Of a stretch of 64,000 nt of DNA, positions 1-9,548 are shown in pieces (the first letter of the stretch is position 1; the number at the start of each line of letters is the position of its first letter). The position numbers and the translations under genes are program-made. A model generated the notes under the pieces. The model had not been told where the DNA came from and ran no database searches. It was given only the letters and a program-made list of their open reading frames with translations. Origin of the DNA: Mesorhizobium amorphae. GTDB taxonomy: Bacteria > Pseudomonadota > Alphaproteobacteria > Rhizobiales > Rhizobiaceae. Location: assembly GCA_003240775.1 (NCBI GenBank), contig QFNI01000005.1:1-64000 (forward strand), written 5' to 3'.

Positions 1-175
1 GGCCGTTCGTTTGGATGGGGCGTTCGAGGCGGAAGAGACCATCGTCTGCGGCCTCATCCCGGCCTTGCAGCCGCCGCCTTCCAGTCCGCTTGGGAGGAGG
101 GGGACACCAACATCCATGCTGTCTCCTGCGCCTTGCGAGGTGGTTTTTAGTGTTGAGGCGCAGACCTCTCCGTTT

Positions 176-308
176 CCCCTCCCCCTTGAGGGGAGGGGTA
201 AGGGGTGGGGGTGACGGCTCCGCAGCTTCGGCTTTTCCGAGAAGCCGGCAACCCCGTGCAGCGGCGAGGATACCCCCACCCCATACCCCTCCCCTCAAGG
301 GGGAGGGG
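176..308. repeat. Palindromic intergenic repeat, locus R1 (module B)
   Basis: Two inverted arms of about 37 bases (176-212 and 272-308) face each other across a 59-base spacer. The left arm begins CCCCTCCCCCTTGAGGGG and ends GGGGTGGGGGT, and the right arm is its near reverse complement. The flanks carry degraded pieces of module A, such as a GCGTTCGAGGC box near 22 and again near 357. Bases 1-175 contain no gene I can support. The element lies just upstream of the glycogen debranching gene and is the first of eight loci in the window. Confidence 0.9.
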
Positions 309-478
309 GGCGGAGAGGAAATTGCTCAATCCTGGCCGGCCATTCGCTTGGGTCGAGGCGTTTGAGGCTGACGAGGGACGCAAACACCCACCTTCACCCT
401 TTTTCATTCTTGTTCGGCGGTTGGGCCGGGTGGTTCGGGAGAGTGCCCTATATCGTCTGCTTCGATGAGGGGCAGGGC

Positions 479-2434
479 ATGGTCGAAGGCGTGGTTCCGG
501 GCGTGGCGCTCGAAGACGGGGGGGCACGATTTTGCGTGCGCTCGGCGGATGCGGCGCGGGTCTGGGTGTCGCTGTTTGACGCAATGGGCGAGCGGGAGAC
601 CGGGCGGCACGAGCTCGAACGCGTCGGCGCGGACCTTTTTGCGGGCACGATCGCCGGCGTGGAGGAGGGCGCGCGCTACGGGCTCCGGGCGGATGGTGAA
701 TATGCGCCCGAGCGCGGGCTCTGGTTCGATCCCGACAAGCTCTTGATCGACCCCGAGGCGACCGCGATCGACCGGCCGTTCCGCTTTGACGCGCAACTCG
801 CCGCGCCGCGGGGCGGGGGCGACACGGCATGGCTGATGCCGAAATGCGTGGTGGAGCGCGATGCTGTGCCGCTCGAGCCGCAGGTGCCACTTTTGGGCGA
901 GGGGGGGCTCGTCTACGAGCTTGCCGTGCGCGCCTTCACGATGCGGCATCCCGATGTGCCGGAGACCAAGCGCGGCACGGTGGCAGCACTCGCCGAGCCC
1001 GCGGTGATCGCGCATTTGAAGCGGATCGGGGTTTCCGCGGTGGAGCTGATGCCCGTCACCGCCTGGATGGACGAGCGCCACCTGCCGCCGCTGGGGTTGT
1101 CGAATGCCTGGGGCTACAATCCCGTGGCGTTTTCGGTGCTCGACCCGCGCCTCGTGCCGGGGGGGTGGAGCGAGCTGCGCGAAACGGTGGCGGCGCTGCG
1201 CGCGGAGGGCATCGGCACGGTGCTCGATGTCGTGTTCAACCACACGGCCGAAAGCGATGCGGAGGGGCCGACGCTTTCGCTGCGCGGGCTCGACCCCATG
1301 GCGAGCTTTCGCCACATGCCCGACGGGCGGCTCGTCAACGACACGGGCACGGGCAACACGCTGGCCTGCGACCATCCAGCCGTGGTCGACCTCGCGATGC
1401 GGAGCTTGCGGCGCTTCGTGCTGCAGGCGGGGGTGGACGGGTTTCGCTTCGATCTCGCGCCGATCCTGGGCCGCACGGAACGGGGGTTCGACCGGGATGC
1501 GCCGCTGCTGCGGGCGCTCCGCGAGGACCCGGTGACGGGGGGCCGCGTGCTGATCGCCGAGCCCTGGGACATCGGCCATGACGGCTACCAGCTCGGGCGC
1601 TTCGGGGCGCCGTTCGGGGAATGGAACGACCGCTTCCGCGACGACGTGCGGCGCTTCTGGCGCGGCGACCGCGATTGCGCGGGCGCGCTGGCGACCCGGC
1701 TGAGCGGGTCGTTCGACATCTTCGGAGAGGACGCGCGCACGCGCACGGTGAACTTCCTCGCCGCCCATGACGGCATGACGCTGGCCGACCTTTCCGCCTA
1801 TGAGCGCAAGCACAACGAGGCGAACGGGGAAGCCAACCGCGACGGCCACGGCGAGAACCATTCGTGGAACAACGGCGTCGAGGGCGCGACCGACGACCCC
1901 GCAGTGCTGGCTGCGCGCGCGGGCGACCGGCGGGCGCTTCTCGCCACGCTTTATGCCTCGCGCGGAACGATCATGCTGACGGCCGGCGACGAATGGGGCC
2001 GCTCGCAGGGCGGCAACAACAACGCCTATGCGCAGGACAATGCGGGCTTCTGGCTCGACTGGGAGAGCCGCGACCTGGGCCTCGAAGCCTATGTGGCCGA
2101 GCTTGCCGCGTTGCGCGGGGATTTCGCGCCGCTGCGCGAGACAGCGAGGCTGGAGGAGGGCGACGTCGCCTGGCTCGACGTTTCCGGGCGCGCTCTCGAA
2201 GAGGCAGACTGGCACGACGCCGAGCGGCGGCGGCTGGCGATGGTGCTGGAAGGGGGCGAGGCGGGGCGGCTTGCCGTGTGCATCAACGGCGATCGGCGCG
2301 CGGTGCATTTCGCGCTGCCCGAGCGCGCGGGCTTCTGCTGGGAGGCCGCGGTGGGCGAGCCGCGCACGGGGCCGGACGGGGTCCTGGTGGCGGGCCGCAG
2401 CATAGGCTTTGTGCGGGAAAAGCGTGTGGGCTGA
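479..2434 (+). CDS. glgX: Glycogen debranching enzyme, GlgX/isoamylase type (GH13)
   Basis: This 651-residue protein hydrolyses alpha-1,6 branch links of glycogen or limit dextrins in the cytoplasm. It has an N-terminal beta-sandwich (about residues 5-110) followed by a GH13 TIM barrel. The four GH13 signature regions are readable: DVVFNH, GFRFDLAPIL (nucleophile Asp), LIAEPWD (acid/base Glu) and FLAAHDG. Its length is usual for a slightly short GlgX. I placed the start at the ATG at 479, behind a purine-rich GAGGGG stretch, although the frame stays open from 362; the extra N-terminal residues would be read from repeat-flanking sequence. No other glycogen gene is next to it, and about 200 bases separate it from the transporter operon. 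The symbol reflects family assignment; a trehalose-pathway TreX-like role is possible. Confidence 0.88.
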   Translation: MVEGVVPGVALEDGGARFCVRSADAARVWVSLFDAMGERETGRHELERVGADLFAGTIAGVEEGARYGLRADGEYAPERGLWFDPDKLLIDPEATAIDRPFRFDAQLAAPRGGGDTAWLMPKCVVERDAVPLEPQVPLLGEGGLVYELAVRAFTMRHPDVPETKRGTVAALAEPAVIAHLKRIGVSAVELMPVTAWMDERHLPPLGLSNAWGYNPVAFSVLDPRLVPGGWSELRETVAALRAEGIGTVLDVVFNHTAESDAEGPTLSLRGLDPMASFRHMPDGRLVNDTGTGNTLACDHPAVVDLAMRSLRRFVLQAGVDGFRFDLAPILGRTERGFDRDAPLLRALREDPVTGGRVLIAEPWDIGHDGYQLGRFGAPFGEWNDRFRDDVRRFWRGDRDCAGALATRLSGSFDIFGEDARTRTVNFLAAHDGMTLADLSAYERKHNEANGEANRDGHGENHSWNNGVEGATDDPAVLAARAGDRRALLATLYASRGTIMLTAGDEWGRSQGGNNNAYAQDNAGFWLDWESRDLGLEAYVAELAALRGDFAPLRETARLEEGDVAWLDVSGRALEEADWHDAERRRLAMVLEGGEAGRLAVCINGDRRAVHFALPERAGFCWEAAVGEPRTGPDGVLVAGRSIGFVREKRVG

Positions 2435-2635
2435 CGGCGCCCTGCCTCTGGGTCAGGGTTTGCCCGGGGGCGGGGGCGTTGAAACATGCATCCGCCGTGC
2501 TAGTCTTGGTGTTCACCAAGGCCGAACAAGGAGTTCGGCCGGGATCAGCAGATGAGCCGGGACAAACCTGGCCGATCGCTTCAACGGGACTGTGCCGACA
2601 TCTTTTCGATGCGGCACGAACACGGGAGTTTCTCG

Positions 2636-4231
2636 ATGCTCAAGAGAGTGTTGCGCGCGACGGCGTTTGCCGGCGCGCTGGCCGCGGCGCATGGCGCCCT
2701 TCTGGCCTCCGCCAACGCCCAGGTGGTCTACAACCGCGGCAACGACACCGATCCGACCACGCTCGACCACCACAAGACCTCGACCGTGGCCGAAGGCAAC
2801 GTGATGCGCGATCTCTACGAGGGGCTCGTGGTGCAGGATGCCAAGGCCGCGGTGATCCCGGGCGTTGCCGAGCGCTGGGACGTCTCCGAGGACGGCCTCC
2901 GCTACACCTTCCACCTGCGCGAGAACGCCAAGTGGTCGAACGGCGATCCCGTGACGGCCGGCGACTTCGTGTTCGCCTATCGCCGCGTGCAGGACCAGAA
3001 GACGGCCGCGCCCTACGCCAACATGCTCTATCCGATGGTCAACGCGGAAGCGATCAACAAGGGCGAGAAAAAGCTCGACGAGCTGGGCGTCAAGGCCGTC
3101 GACGACCGCACGCTCGAGATCACGCTGAGCCAGCCCACGCCCTATTTCCTGGAGCTGCTCACCCACCAGATCGCCTATCCCCTGCACGAGAAAAGCGTGA
3201 CCGAGTTCGGCGACCGCTTCGTGCAGCCGGGCAACATGGTGACCAACGGCGCCTACATGCTGGGCTCGTTCACCCCCAACGACAAGATCGTGCTGAACAA
3301 GAACCCGAACTTCCACGATGCGGCCAACGTTCAGATCGAGACCGTGAACGTGATCCCCTTCGAGGACCGCTCGGCCTGCCTGCGCCGCTTCGAGGCGGGC
3401 GAGGTGCAGTCCTGCTCGGACCTGCCCTATGAGCAGCTTTCCTACATGCGCGAGAAGCTAGGCGACCAGGTTCACGTGGCGCCCTATCTCGGCACCTATT
3501 ACCTGCCGGTGAAGGTGAACAAGGAGAAGTTCAAGGACGTGCGCGTGCGCCAGGCCATCTCCATGGCCATCGACCGCGACTTCATCGCCAACGAGATCTG
3601 GAACGGCGGCATGCTGCCGGGCTATTCCATGGTGCCGCCGGGCATCGGCAACTACGACGAGCCGGTGTTTCTGCCCTACAAGGACACCGACCTTCTCGAC
3701 CGCGAGGACGAGGCGAAGAAGCTGCTCGAGGAGGCGGGTGTCGCGCCGGGCTCGCTGAGCGTGGAACTGCGCTACAACACCTCCGAGAACCACAAGAACA
3801 CGATGACGGCCGTTGCCGACATGCTGAAGAACATCGGCATCACCACGACGCTCTTCGAAATGGAGGGCACCGGCTATTTCGACTACATGAAGAACGACGG
3901 CGACTTCGACATCACGCGCGCCGGCTGGATCGGAGATTATTCCGACCCGCAGAACTTCCTGTTCCTGTTCGAGAGCCAGAACCTCGGCTTCAACTACCCG
4001 CGCTGGTCGAACGCCGAATACGACGCGGCGATGAAGAAGGCGGGGGAGACGGGGGACCTCAAGGAGCGTTCCGCCATCCTGCGGCAGGCGGAGGAGATCT
4101 TCCTGCGCGAGGTGCCGGCCATTCCGATCATGTATTACGGGTCAGGCGCGCTGGTGTCTTCCAAGCTCAAGGGCTGGGAGGACAATGTGATGAACGTGCA
4201 CGGCACGCGGTTCATGCGGCTGGAGCAGTAG
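2636..4231 (+). CDS. Peptide ABC transporter substrate-binding protein (SBP_bac_5, OppA-like)
   Basis: This is a 531-residue periplasmic binding protein of the cluster-C/family 5 type that delivers oligopeptides to the OppBC permease. The start at 2636 gives a classic signal peptide: a basic MLKRVLR, a hydrophobic core, and an ANA|Q cleavage region near residues 26-28. It has a GGGAG ribosome site at correct spacing. Upstream in-frame ATGs (2552, 2609) would put residues in front of the signal peptide and are less likely. Family hallmarks are the N-terminal PTTLDHHKTSTVAEGNVMRDLYEGL-type region, a VRQAISMAIDR segment and the late FDITRAGWIGDYSDP region. The permease and ATPase genes follow on the same strand, but a DUF559 gene and two repeat loci (about 1 kb) now separate them. 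Confidence 0.9.
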   Translation: MLKRVLRATAFAGALAAAHGALLASANAQVVYNRGNDTDPTTLDHHKTSTVAEGNVMRDLYEGLVVQDAKAAVIPGVAERWDVSEDGLRYTFHLRENAKWSNGDPVTAGDFVFAYRRVQDQKTAAPYANMLYPMVNAEAINKGEKKLDELGVKAVDDRTLEITLSQPTPYFLELLTHQIAYPLHEKSVTEFGDRFVQPGNMVTNGAYMLGSFTPNDKIVLNKNPNFHDAANVQIETVNVIPFEDRSACLRRFEAGEVQSCSDLPYEQLSYMREKLGDQVHVAPYLGTYYLPVKVNKEKFKDVRVRQAISMAIDRDFIANEIWNGGMLPGYSMVPPGIGNYDEPVFLPYKDTDLLDREDEAKKLLEEAGVAPGSLSVELRYNTSENHKNTMTAVADMLKNIGITTTLFEMEGTGYFDYMKNDGDFDITRAGWIGDYSDPQNFLFLFESQNLGFNYPRWSNAEYDAAMKKAGETGDLKERSAILRQAEEIFLREVPAIPIMYYGSGALVSSKLKGWEDNVMNVHGTRFMRLEQ

Positions 4232-4351
4232 GGTCGCGGGGGCTGTTGCCGGCGCTCCGGTTCTCCTCGACGAGAGGGGATCGAGGAGAGGGCGTCAGTG
4301 CCGACATGCCGGCAGCGCATCACCCACGATCTGCAGCGCGGTGGCGGGGTT

Positions 4352-4594
4352 ACCCCCACCCCATACCCCCTGCTCTTCGCATGGCTCATCGCGTTCGATG
4401 CTCAAGAAGCCACCTCTGTGGCTTCTTGCCGGCCTGGCGGCCGTCGCCTCTCACCCCCTCAAGGGGGAGGGGGCGTCGGCGTGGGTGCCTTGATGTTTGG
4501 TGTCGGACACTGGGTCAGGTGCCGGCCGATCATCGCTTGAGTGTTTCCGTAGCCGTCCCCCTCCCCCTTGAGGGGAGGGGTATGGGGTGGGGGT
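4352..4594. repeat. Composite intergenic repeat, locus R2 (broken module B around module A)
   Basis: A truncated right-type arm (4352-4369) runs straight into module A, which contains a hairpin CAAGAAGCCA / TGGCTTCTTG (4403-4428) and the GTCGCCTCTCACC box. A partial arm follows near 4455-4472, and a complete left-type arm sits at 4558-4594. It looks like one repeat rearranged into or recombined with another. The last arm contains the GTG start codon of the DUF559 gene. Confidence 0.85.
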
Positions 4595-4964
4595 AGCCTT
4601 GCCGACACGCATTCCCTCGCAATCCATCACCCGCGCCCGACGTCTGCGCCATGCGATGACGGATGGCGAGTGGCGGCTTTGGGGGGAGCTCAAGACGTAT
4701 CGGGCGCTCTACGGGATTCACTTTCGCAAGCAGGTGCCGGTCGGGCCGTTCGTGGTGGATTTCGCGGCGCACGGGAAGAAGCTCGTGATCGAGGTGGATG
4801 GAGAGTTCCATGCCGAGCCCGAGCGGGCGGCGCGGGACGGGCGACGGGATGCTTGGCTGGGGGAGCGGGGGTATCGGGTGGTGCGGTTGAGGACGGGGGA
4901 GCTGGACGAGGCGTTCGACGGATGCGTGGAAGAGATCTTGCGGGCTTTGGGAGTGGTGGGGTGA
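4587..4964 (+). CDS. DUF559 endonuclease-like domain protein
   Basis: This 125-residue protein belongs to the DUF559 family, which is related to very-short-patch-repair and restriction-like nuclease folds. Its actual activity is not established. Visible family features are RARRLRHAMTDGEWRLWGEL near the N terminus, HFRKQVPVGPFVVDF, and a core VIEVDGEFH with acidic residues in the spacing expected of a PD-(D/E)XK-like site. RVVRLR follows. The best start in frame is a GTG at 4587, which lies inside the repeat arm, so translation initiation is embedded in repeat DNA. The only ATG in frame (4656) would remove the conserved RARRLR motif. The gene is bracketed by repeat loci R2 and R3 and splits an otherwise continuous opp operon, suggesting that it arrived with the repeats. 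Confidence 0.75.
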   Translation: MGVALPTRIPSQSITRARRLRHAMTDGEWRLWGELKTYRALYGIHFRKQVPVGPFVVDFAAHGKKLVIEVDGEFHAEPERAARDGRRDAWLGERGYRVVRLRTGELDEAFDGCVEEILRALGVVG

Positions 4965-5044
4965 TGTCGAGCCAGGTTCTGGGGCGTCACTCCCACCCCG
5001 CGCCATCGATCAGGGGTTCGTCTTGGCCCCTGACCTCTCCGATT

Positions 5045-5176
5045 CCCCTCCCCCTTGAGGGGAGGGGTAAGGGGTGGGGGTATCGGCGCCGCGGGGCTGA
5101 GGTGGCCGATTGCGGAAACGGGTGTGGGGTGGAGATGTCACCCCCACCCCATACCCCTCCCCTCAGGGGGGAGGGG
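5045..5176. repeat. Palindromic intergenic repeat, locus R3 (module B)
   Basis: Complete inverted arms lie at 5045-5081 and 5140-5176 with a 58-base spacer. The right arm has a one-base change in the CTCAAGGGG tip. It lies between the DUF559 gene and the oppB-like gene. Module A is absent here. Confidence 0.88.
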
Positions 5177-5250
5177 GGCGGGAAGGGAAGCGCCTTGTGC
5201 TTCACCGCCTCTCTTGAACCAATCCTCGAACCAGCCCTCGGGGGCATCCG

Positions 5251-6174
5251 ATGATCCCCTACGTTCTTCGCCGCCTGCTGGGCGCGGTGCCGACGCTGCT
5301 GGTGATCGTGACCGTCGCCTTCTTCATGATGCGGATAGCGCCGGGCGGGCCGTTCGATCTGGAGCGGCCGCTCAATCCCGACATCATGGAAAACATCAAC
5401 CGGGCCTACAACTTGGACAAGCCCCTGTGGCAGCAATACCTGCTCTATGTCGGCGGGCTGCTGCAGGGCGATCTCGGGCCGTCTTTCACGCGGCGCGACT
5501 TCTCGGTGGTGGACCTCTTCCGCACGGGGTTGCCCGTCTCGATCCAGATCGGCGGCATGGCGATCGGGCTGGCGCTCGTGCTCGGCACGGCACTGGGCGC
5601 GATCGCGGCCCTGCGCCAGAACACCTGGGCCGATTATCTCGTGGTGGGCACGGCGACCTTCGGCATCACCATCCCGACCTTCGTGATAGCGCCCCTCCTG
5701 AGCCTCGTCTTCGGCGTGTGGATGGGCTGGCTGCCGGCAGGGGGCTGGGGGGACGGCTCATTCCGCAACAAGATCCTGCCGGTGGCGACACTCGCGCTGC
5801 CCCAGATCGCCATCGTGGCGCGGCTGACGCGGGGGGCGACCATCGAGGCGCTTCGCGCGAACCATGTGCGCACCGCGCGCGCCTACGGACTGCCGGCGTG
5901 GAACGTGCTGGTGGTGCATACGCTCAGGGCCGCGATCCTGCCGGTGGTCTCCTATCTCGGGCCGACGGCGGCGGCGCTCCTGACGGGCTCGGTGGTGGTG
6001 GAGACCATCTTCGGCATTCCCGGCATCGGGCGCTATTTCGTGCAAGGGGCGCTCGGGCGCGACTACACGCTGGTGATGGGCACGGTGGTGGTGATCGCGG
6101 TCTTCACGGTGGTGTTCAACCTCATCGTCGACGTGCTCTACGCCCTTCTCGATCCGCGGGTGCGCTATGACTGA
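5251..6174 (+). CDS. oppB: Peptide ABC transporter permease, OppB/DppB type
   Basis: This 307-residue inner-membrane subunit forms half of the peptide channel. It begins MIPYVLRRLLGAVPTLLVIVT, a textbook OppB first membrane helix, and shows about six hydrophobic segments. The EAA-type cytoplasmic loop (ALRANHVRTARAYGLP) that docks to the ATPase lies near residues 200-220. The C-terminal DPRVRYD ending is typical. The start ATG at 5251 overlaps no repeat, and the gene ends 4 codons into the start of oppC, indicating translational coupling. Confidence 0.92.
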   Translation: MIPYVLRRLLGAVPTLLVIVTVAFFMMRIAPGGPFDLERPLNPDIMENINRAYNLDKPLWQQYLLYVGGLLQGDLGPSFTRRDFSVVDLFRTGLPVSIQIGGMAIGLALVLGTALGAIAALRQNTWADYLVVGTATFGITIPTFVIAPLLSLVFGVWMGWLPAGGWGDGSFRNKILPVATLALPQIAIVARLTRGATIEALRANHVRTARAYGLPAWNVLVVHTLRAAILPVVSYLGPTAAALLTGSVVVETIFGIPGIGRYFVQGALGRDYTLVMGTVVVIAVFTVVFNLIVDVLYALLDPRVRYD

Positions 6175-7315
6175 CCGCCTTGTCATCGACCCCGCGGAAA
6201 CGGTGGCCGGCGGCGACATGCCCGTCCAGGGGCGCTCGCTCTGGCAGGACGCCTGGCGGCGGCTCAAGCGCAACCGGGCGGCCGTCGCGAGCGCCGCCGT
6301 GCTTTTCGTGCTGGCACTTCTCGGCATCTTCGGGCCGATGCTCGCGACCCACCCCTACGACCGCATCTACCCGCAATATGTGCGCACGCCCGCTTCGCTC
6401 GAAGCCTACCCCAAGGAGGACGCCATCGTGCCGGCCTTCGAGCAGGCCATGGCGCGCACCCGCGTGTCCACCGGGCCGGTGGAGGTGGATGGCTCGACGG
6501 TGAGGATGCCGATCTCCGACGACGACGCGCTCGACCCCCGCATCACGCGCTATGTGGACCGCTCCGACCTGTTCGGGAACGCCCGCATCGAGGACTTGAG
6601 CGCGGACGGGCGCTCGGGCGTGATGGCGGCCGACGTGAACCGCGTGCGCTTCGTGTTCGGCACCGATTCCAACGGGCGCGACATGCTTTCGCGCATTCTG
6701 ATCGGGGTTCGCATCAGCCTCGCCATCGGCGTGCTCGCATCCGCCATGGCGCTGCTGCTCGGCGTCACGTACGGCGCGGTGTCGGGCTATCTGGGGGGCA
6801 GGGTGGACGGCGTGATGATGCGCGTGGTGGACGTGCTCTATTCGCTGCCCTTCATCTTCTTCGTGATCCTGCTGGTCGTGTTCTTCGGGCGAAGTTTCGT
6901 GCTGATCTTCATCGCCATCGGCTGCACCGAATGGCTCGACATGGCCCGCATCGTGCGGGGGCAGACGCTGTCCATCAAGCGGCAGGAATATGTGCAGGCG
7001 GCCGAGGCGCTGGGCGCGACGCCCACGGGCATCCTCAAGCGCCACGTGATCCCCAACACGCTGGGGCCGGTGGTGGTCTATGTGACGCTGCTCGTGCCCA
7101 AGGCCATCCTGCTCGAAAGCCTGCTGTCGTTTCTGGGGCTCGGCGTGCAGGCGCCGCTGACGAGCCTGGGGCTGTTGATCTCGGAAGGGGCGGCCAATAT
7201 CGGCGGCGCGACCTGGCTCCTGATCTTTCCGGCGGTGACGCTGACCGCCATCCTGTTCGCGCTCAACTTCCTGGGCGACGGCCTGCGCGACGCGCTCGAC
7301 CCGAAGGACCGCTGA
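6167..7315 (+). CDS. oppC: Peptide ABC transporter permease, OppC type
   Basis: This 382-residue inner-membrane partner of OppB has its ATG overlapping the oppB stop by 8 bases. A cytoplasmic N terminus (QGRSLWQDAWRRLKRNRAA) leads into the first helix. A periplasmic loop of roughly 130 residues follows, carrying the VRFVFGTDSNGRDMLSRILIGVRISL motif that introduces the permease domain. The EAA loop (QAAEALGATPTGILKRHVIPN) is present, and the protein ends FLGDGLRDALDPKDR as usual. The long first loop is normal for the proteobacterial OppC group. One base separates it from the ATPase gene. Confidence 0.92.
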   Translation: MTDRLVIDPAETVAGGDMPVQGRSLWQDAWRRLKRNRAAVASAAVLFVLALLGIFGPMLATHPYDRIYPQYVRTPASLEAYPKEDAIVPAFEQAMARTRVSTGPVEVDGSTVRMPISDDDALDPRITRYVDRSDLFGNARIEDLSADGRSGVMAADVNRVRFVFGTDSNGRDMLSRILIGVRISLAIGVLASAMALLLGVTYGAVSGYLGGRVDGVMMRVVDVLYSLPFIFFVILLVVFFGRSFVLIFIAIGCTEWLDMARIVRGQTLSIKRQEYVQAAEALGATPTGILKRHVIPNTLGPVVVYVTLLVPKAILLESLLSFLGLGVQAPLTSLGLLISEGAANIGGATWLLIFPAVTLTAILFALNFLGDGLRDALDPKDR

Positions 7316-7316
7316 G

Positions 7317-8969
7317 ATGGCCGGCATTCCCCCCGAGCCCGGCAATCCCCCACGGAACCAGCCGATCCTTTCGGTTCGCGGGCTGTCCGTCGAGTTCCGC
7401 ACCGATGATGGGCCCGTGCATGCCGTGCGCGGCATCGACCTCGATGTGGGGCCGGGCGAGACGCTGGCGCTGGTGGGCGAATCGGGCTCCGGCAAGAGCC
7501 AGGCGATGATGGCCGTCATGGGCCTGCTCGCCGGCAACGGCCGGGCGGGGGGCTCGGCGCGCTATCGCGACACCGAGCTCGTCGGCCTGCCAGAGCGCCA
7601 GCTCAACCGCATCCGCGGCAGCAAGATCACCATGATCTTCCAGGAGCCGATGACCTCGCTCGACCCGCTTTATCGGATCGGGCGGCAGATGGCGGAGCCG
7701 CTGATCCACCACCAGGGCATCAGCGCGCGGGAGGCGCGGCCGCGCGTGCTCGAACTGCTCAGGCTCGTGGGCATTCCCGACCCCGAGCGGCGCATCGACA
7801 GCTATCCGCACGAGCTTTCGGGCGGCCAGCGCCAGCGCGTGATGATCGGCATGGCGCTCGCCAACGACCCCGACATCCTGATCGCCGACGAGCCGACCAC
7901 GGCGCTCGACGTCACGATCCAGGCGCAGATCCTGTCGCTCTTGGCCGACCTCCAGAAGCGGCTGGGCATGGCCATCGTGTTCATCACGCACGATCTCGGC
8001 ATCGTGCGACGCTTCGCCGACCGCGTGGCCGTGATGCGGGCGGGCGCGGTGGTGGAGGCGGGGCGGACGGAGGCGATCTTCGCGGACGCCCGCCACCCCT
8101 ACACGCGGATGCTGCTGGCGGCCGAGCCGGACGGGCGCAAGGAGGCGGTGCCCGAGGGCGAGGCGCCGCTTCTCGAAGGGCGCAACGTCAACGTGTCCTT
8201 CAGGCTGGGCGGCGGCTTCCTGGAAGGGCCCGCGCACGAATTGCGCGCGGTGCAGGACGTTTCGCTGAGGCTCGCGCGCGGGCAGACCATCGGCATCGTG
8301 GGGGAATCGGGCTCGGGCAAGTCGACGCTCGGGCGCGCGCTGTTGCGCCTGCTGCCCTCGCAAGGGGCCATCCGCTATGCGGGCCGCGACATCGCACACG
8401 CCGACCGCGAGGCGATGCGGCCCCTGCGGCGCGGGCTCCAGATGGTGTTCCAGGACCCGTTCGGCTCGCTTTCGCCGCGCATGACGGTGGGCCAGATCGT
8501 GACCGAGGGGCTGCTCGTGCACGAGCCCGGCCTTTCCCGCACGGAGCGCGACCGCCGCGCGGGCGAGGCGCTGCGCGAGGTGGGGCTCGAGCCGTCCTTG
8601 CGCAACCGCTATCCGCACGAGTTCTCCGGCGGCCAGCGCCAGCGCATCGCGATCGCGCGGGCGATGATCCTGAAGCCGCGCGTCGTGGTGCTGGACGAGC
8701 CGACATCCGCGCTCGACCGCTCGGTGCAGAAGCAGATCGTGGAGCTGTTGCGCCGCCTGCAGCGCGAGAACGACCTGGCCTATCTCTTCATCAGCCACGA
8801 CCTCGCCGTGGTGCGCGCGGTGGCCGACTACGTGATCGTGATGCGGGGAGGGCGGATCGTGGAGGAGGGGGGAACGGAGGAGATCTTCGCAGCACCTCGG
8901 GAAGACTACACCAAGGCGCTGATGGCGGCGGCCGTCGAGCAGAAGCCGTTCCGCACGGCTGCTGCCTGA
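7317..8969 (+). CDS. Fused peptide ABC transporter ATPase (OppD-OppF)
   Basis: This 550-residue protein carries two complete ABC nucleotide-binding domains in one chain and energises the OppBC channel. Domain 1 (about residues 15-270) has Walker [10 protein letters not shown], signature LSGGQRQR and Walker [13 protein letters not shown]. Domain 2 (about residues 285-540) has [17 protein letters not shown] and [11 protein letters not shown]. Each half is followed by the short Opp/Dpp C-terminal extension. Domain-fused DppDF ATPases are common in rhizobia, so the fusion itself is not odd. In domain 1, Gln replaces the usual Thr/Ser after the Walker A lysine-serine pair; other family members also vary here. 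Confidence 0.92.
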   Translation: MAGIPPEPGNPPRNQPILSVRGLSVEFRTDDGPVHAVRGIDLDVGPGETLALVGESGSGKSQAMMAVMGLLAGNGRAGGSARYRDTELVGLPERQLNRIRGSKITMIFQEPMTSLDPLYRIGRQMAEPLIHHQGISAREARPRVLELLRLVGIPDPERRIDSYPHELSGGQRQRVMIGMALANDPDILIADEPTTALDVTIQAQILSLLADLQKRLGMAIVFITHDLGIVRRFADRVAVMRAGAVVEAGRTEAIFADARHPYTRMLLAAEPDGRKEAVPEGEAPLLEGRNVNVSFRLGGGFLEGPAHELRAVQDVSLRLARGQTIGIVGESGSGKSTLGRALLRLLPSQGAIRYAGRDIAHADREAMRPLRRGLQMVFQDPFGSLSPRMTVGQIVTEGLLVHEPGLSRTERDRRAGEALREVGLEPSLRNRYPHEFSGGQRQRIAIARAMILKPRVVVLDEPTSALDRSVQKQIVELLRRLQRENDLAYLFISHDLAVVRAVADYVIVMRGGRIVEEGGTEEIFAAPREDYTKALMAAAVEQKPFRTAAA

Positions 8970-8980
8970 CGGGGGCCGGC

Positions 8981-9109
8981 TCAGATGTGGGTGAGCAGGC
9001 CCATCAGGAGCACGCCCGAGACGAAAGACAGGCCGAGCGCGCCGATCATGTTCAAAACGAAGCGGTTGGCGACGTCGGTGGGGCGGCGTCCTGTTTTGAA
9101 ATGAGACAT
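8981..9109 (-). CDS. Small single-pass membrane protein (42 aa), unknown function
   Basis: A short reading frame encodes MSHFKTGRRPTDVANRFVLN followed by a hydrophobic stretch (MIGALGLSFVSGVLLMGLL) and a short tail. A strong AGGAG ribosome site lies 7 bases before the ATG. It is convergent with the ATPase gene, ending 11 bases after it. The organisation (short basic cytoplasmic N terminus, one helix) resembles many unstudied small membrane proteins. I do not recognise the family. Confidence 0.6.
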   Translation of the reverse strand: MSHFKTGRRPTDVANRFVLNMIGALGLSFVSGVLLMGLLTHI

Positions 9110-9179
9110 TTGTCACTCCTTGCGGGGTTTCGCAAAGGGAGTGGCAAGAAGCGCGCCAGCGGCGGGCGGGGCAGACCGG

Positions 9180-9548
9180 TCAGGAGGCCGGGCGGCCGAG
9201 GATGCGGCGAAGCGCGAGGGCTGCGATGACGCCCATGCCGCCGCCGACGGCTTTCACGACGAAATCCCACACCCGCGCATGGCGGCTGGGCGAGATCCAC
9301 TGGGCGACCTCGAGCAGGAATGCCGCGAGCACGACCGCTGCGAGCACCACGAGCACCCGGCGCGGAAACGCCAGCGCAAACAGCATGCCGATGGCGCCAA
9401 AGGCCGCCGCCCGCTCGAGCGACACCGGCCCGAGCCTCGGGCGCAGGCCGATCGGCGCAATTGTCGAAAAGGCGACGAAGGCCAGCACGACGAGGCCGAG
9501 CACGAGCGCCAGCCGCCGCAGCGGGTGGCCGGTTGGCGGCGGGCTCAT
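9180..9548 (-). CDS. VanZ-like family membrane protein
   Basis: This protein of 122 residues from the ATG at 9548 has about four hydrophobic segments. It contains the VanZ-type signature region: an FSTIAPIGLRP loop after helix 1, and an EVAQWISPSRHARVWDFVVKAVGG segment resembling the conserved Q-x-x-x-x-R-x-x-x-x-D-x-x-x-N/A-x-x-G pattern. The family is named after a teicoplanin-resistance accessory gene, but most members have no known role and nothing here suggests glycopeptide resistance. Earlier in-frame starts add an arginine-rich, repeat-like N terminus and are unlikely. It lies 70 bases downstream of the small membrane gene's start on the same strand. Confidence 0.75.
   Translation of the reverse strand: MSPPPTGHPLRRLALVLGLVVLAFVAFSTIAPIGLRPRLGPVSLERAAAFGAIGMLFALAFPRRVLVVLAAVVLAAFLLEVAQWISPSRHARVWDFVVKAVGGGMGVIAALALRRILGRPAS

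Noticed and set aside
11..468. Short frames at the left edge ending in PLEGRGKGWG-type peptides
   Set aside because: These peptides are simply the translation of module B arms and recur at every locus on both strands.
404..2308. Long open frame on the minus strand opposite the debranching enzyme
   Set aside because: It is the high-GC antisense shadow of glgX; the plus-strand product has all GH13 motifs.
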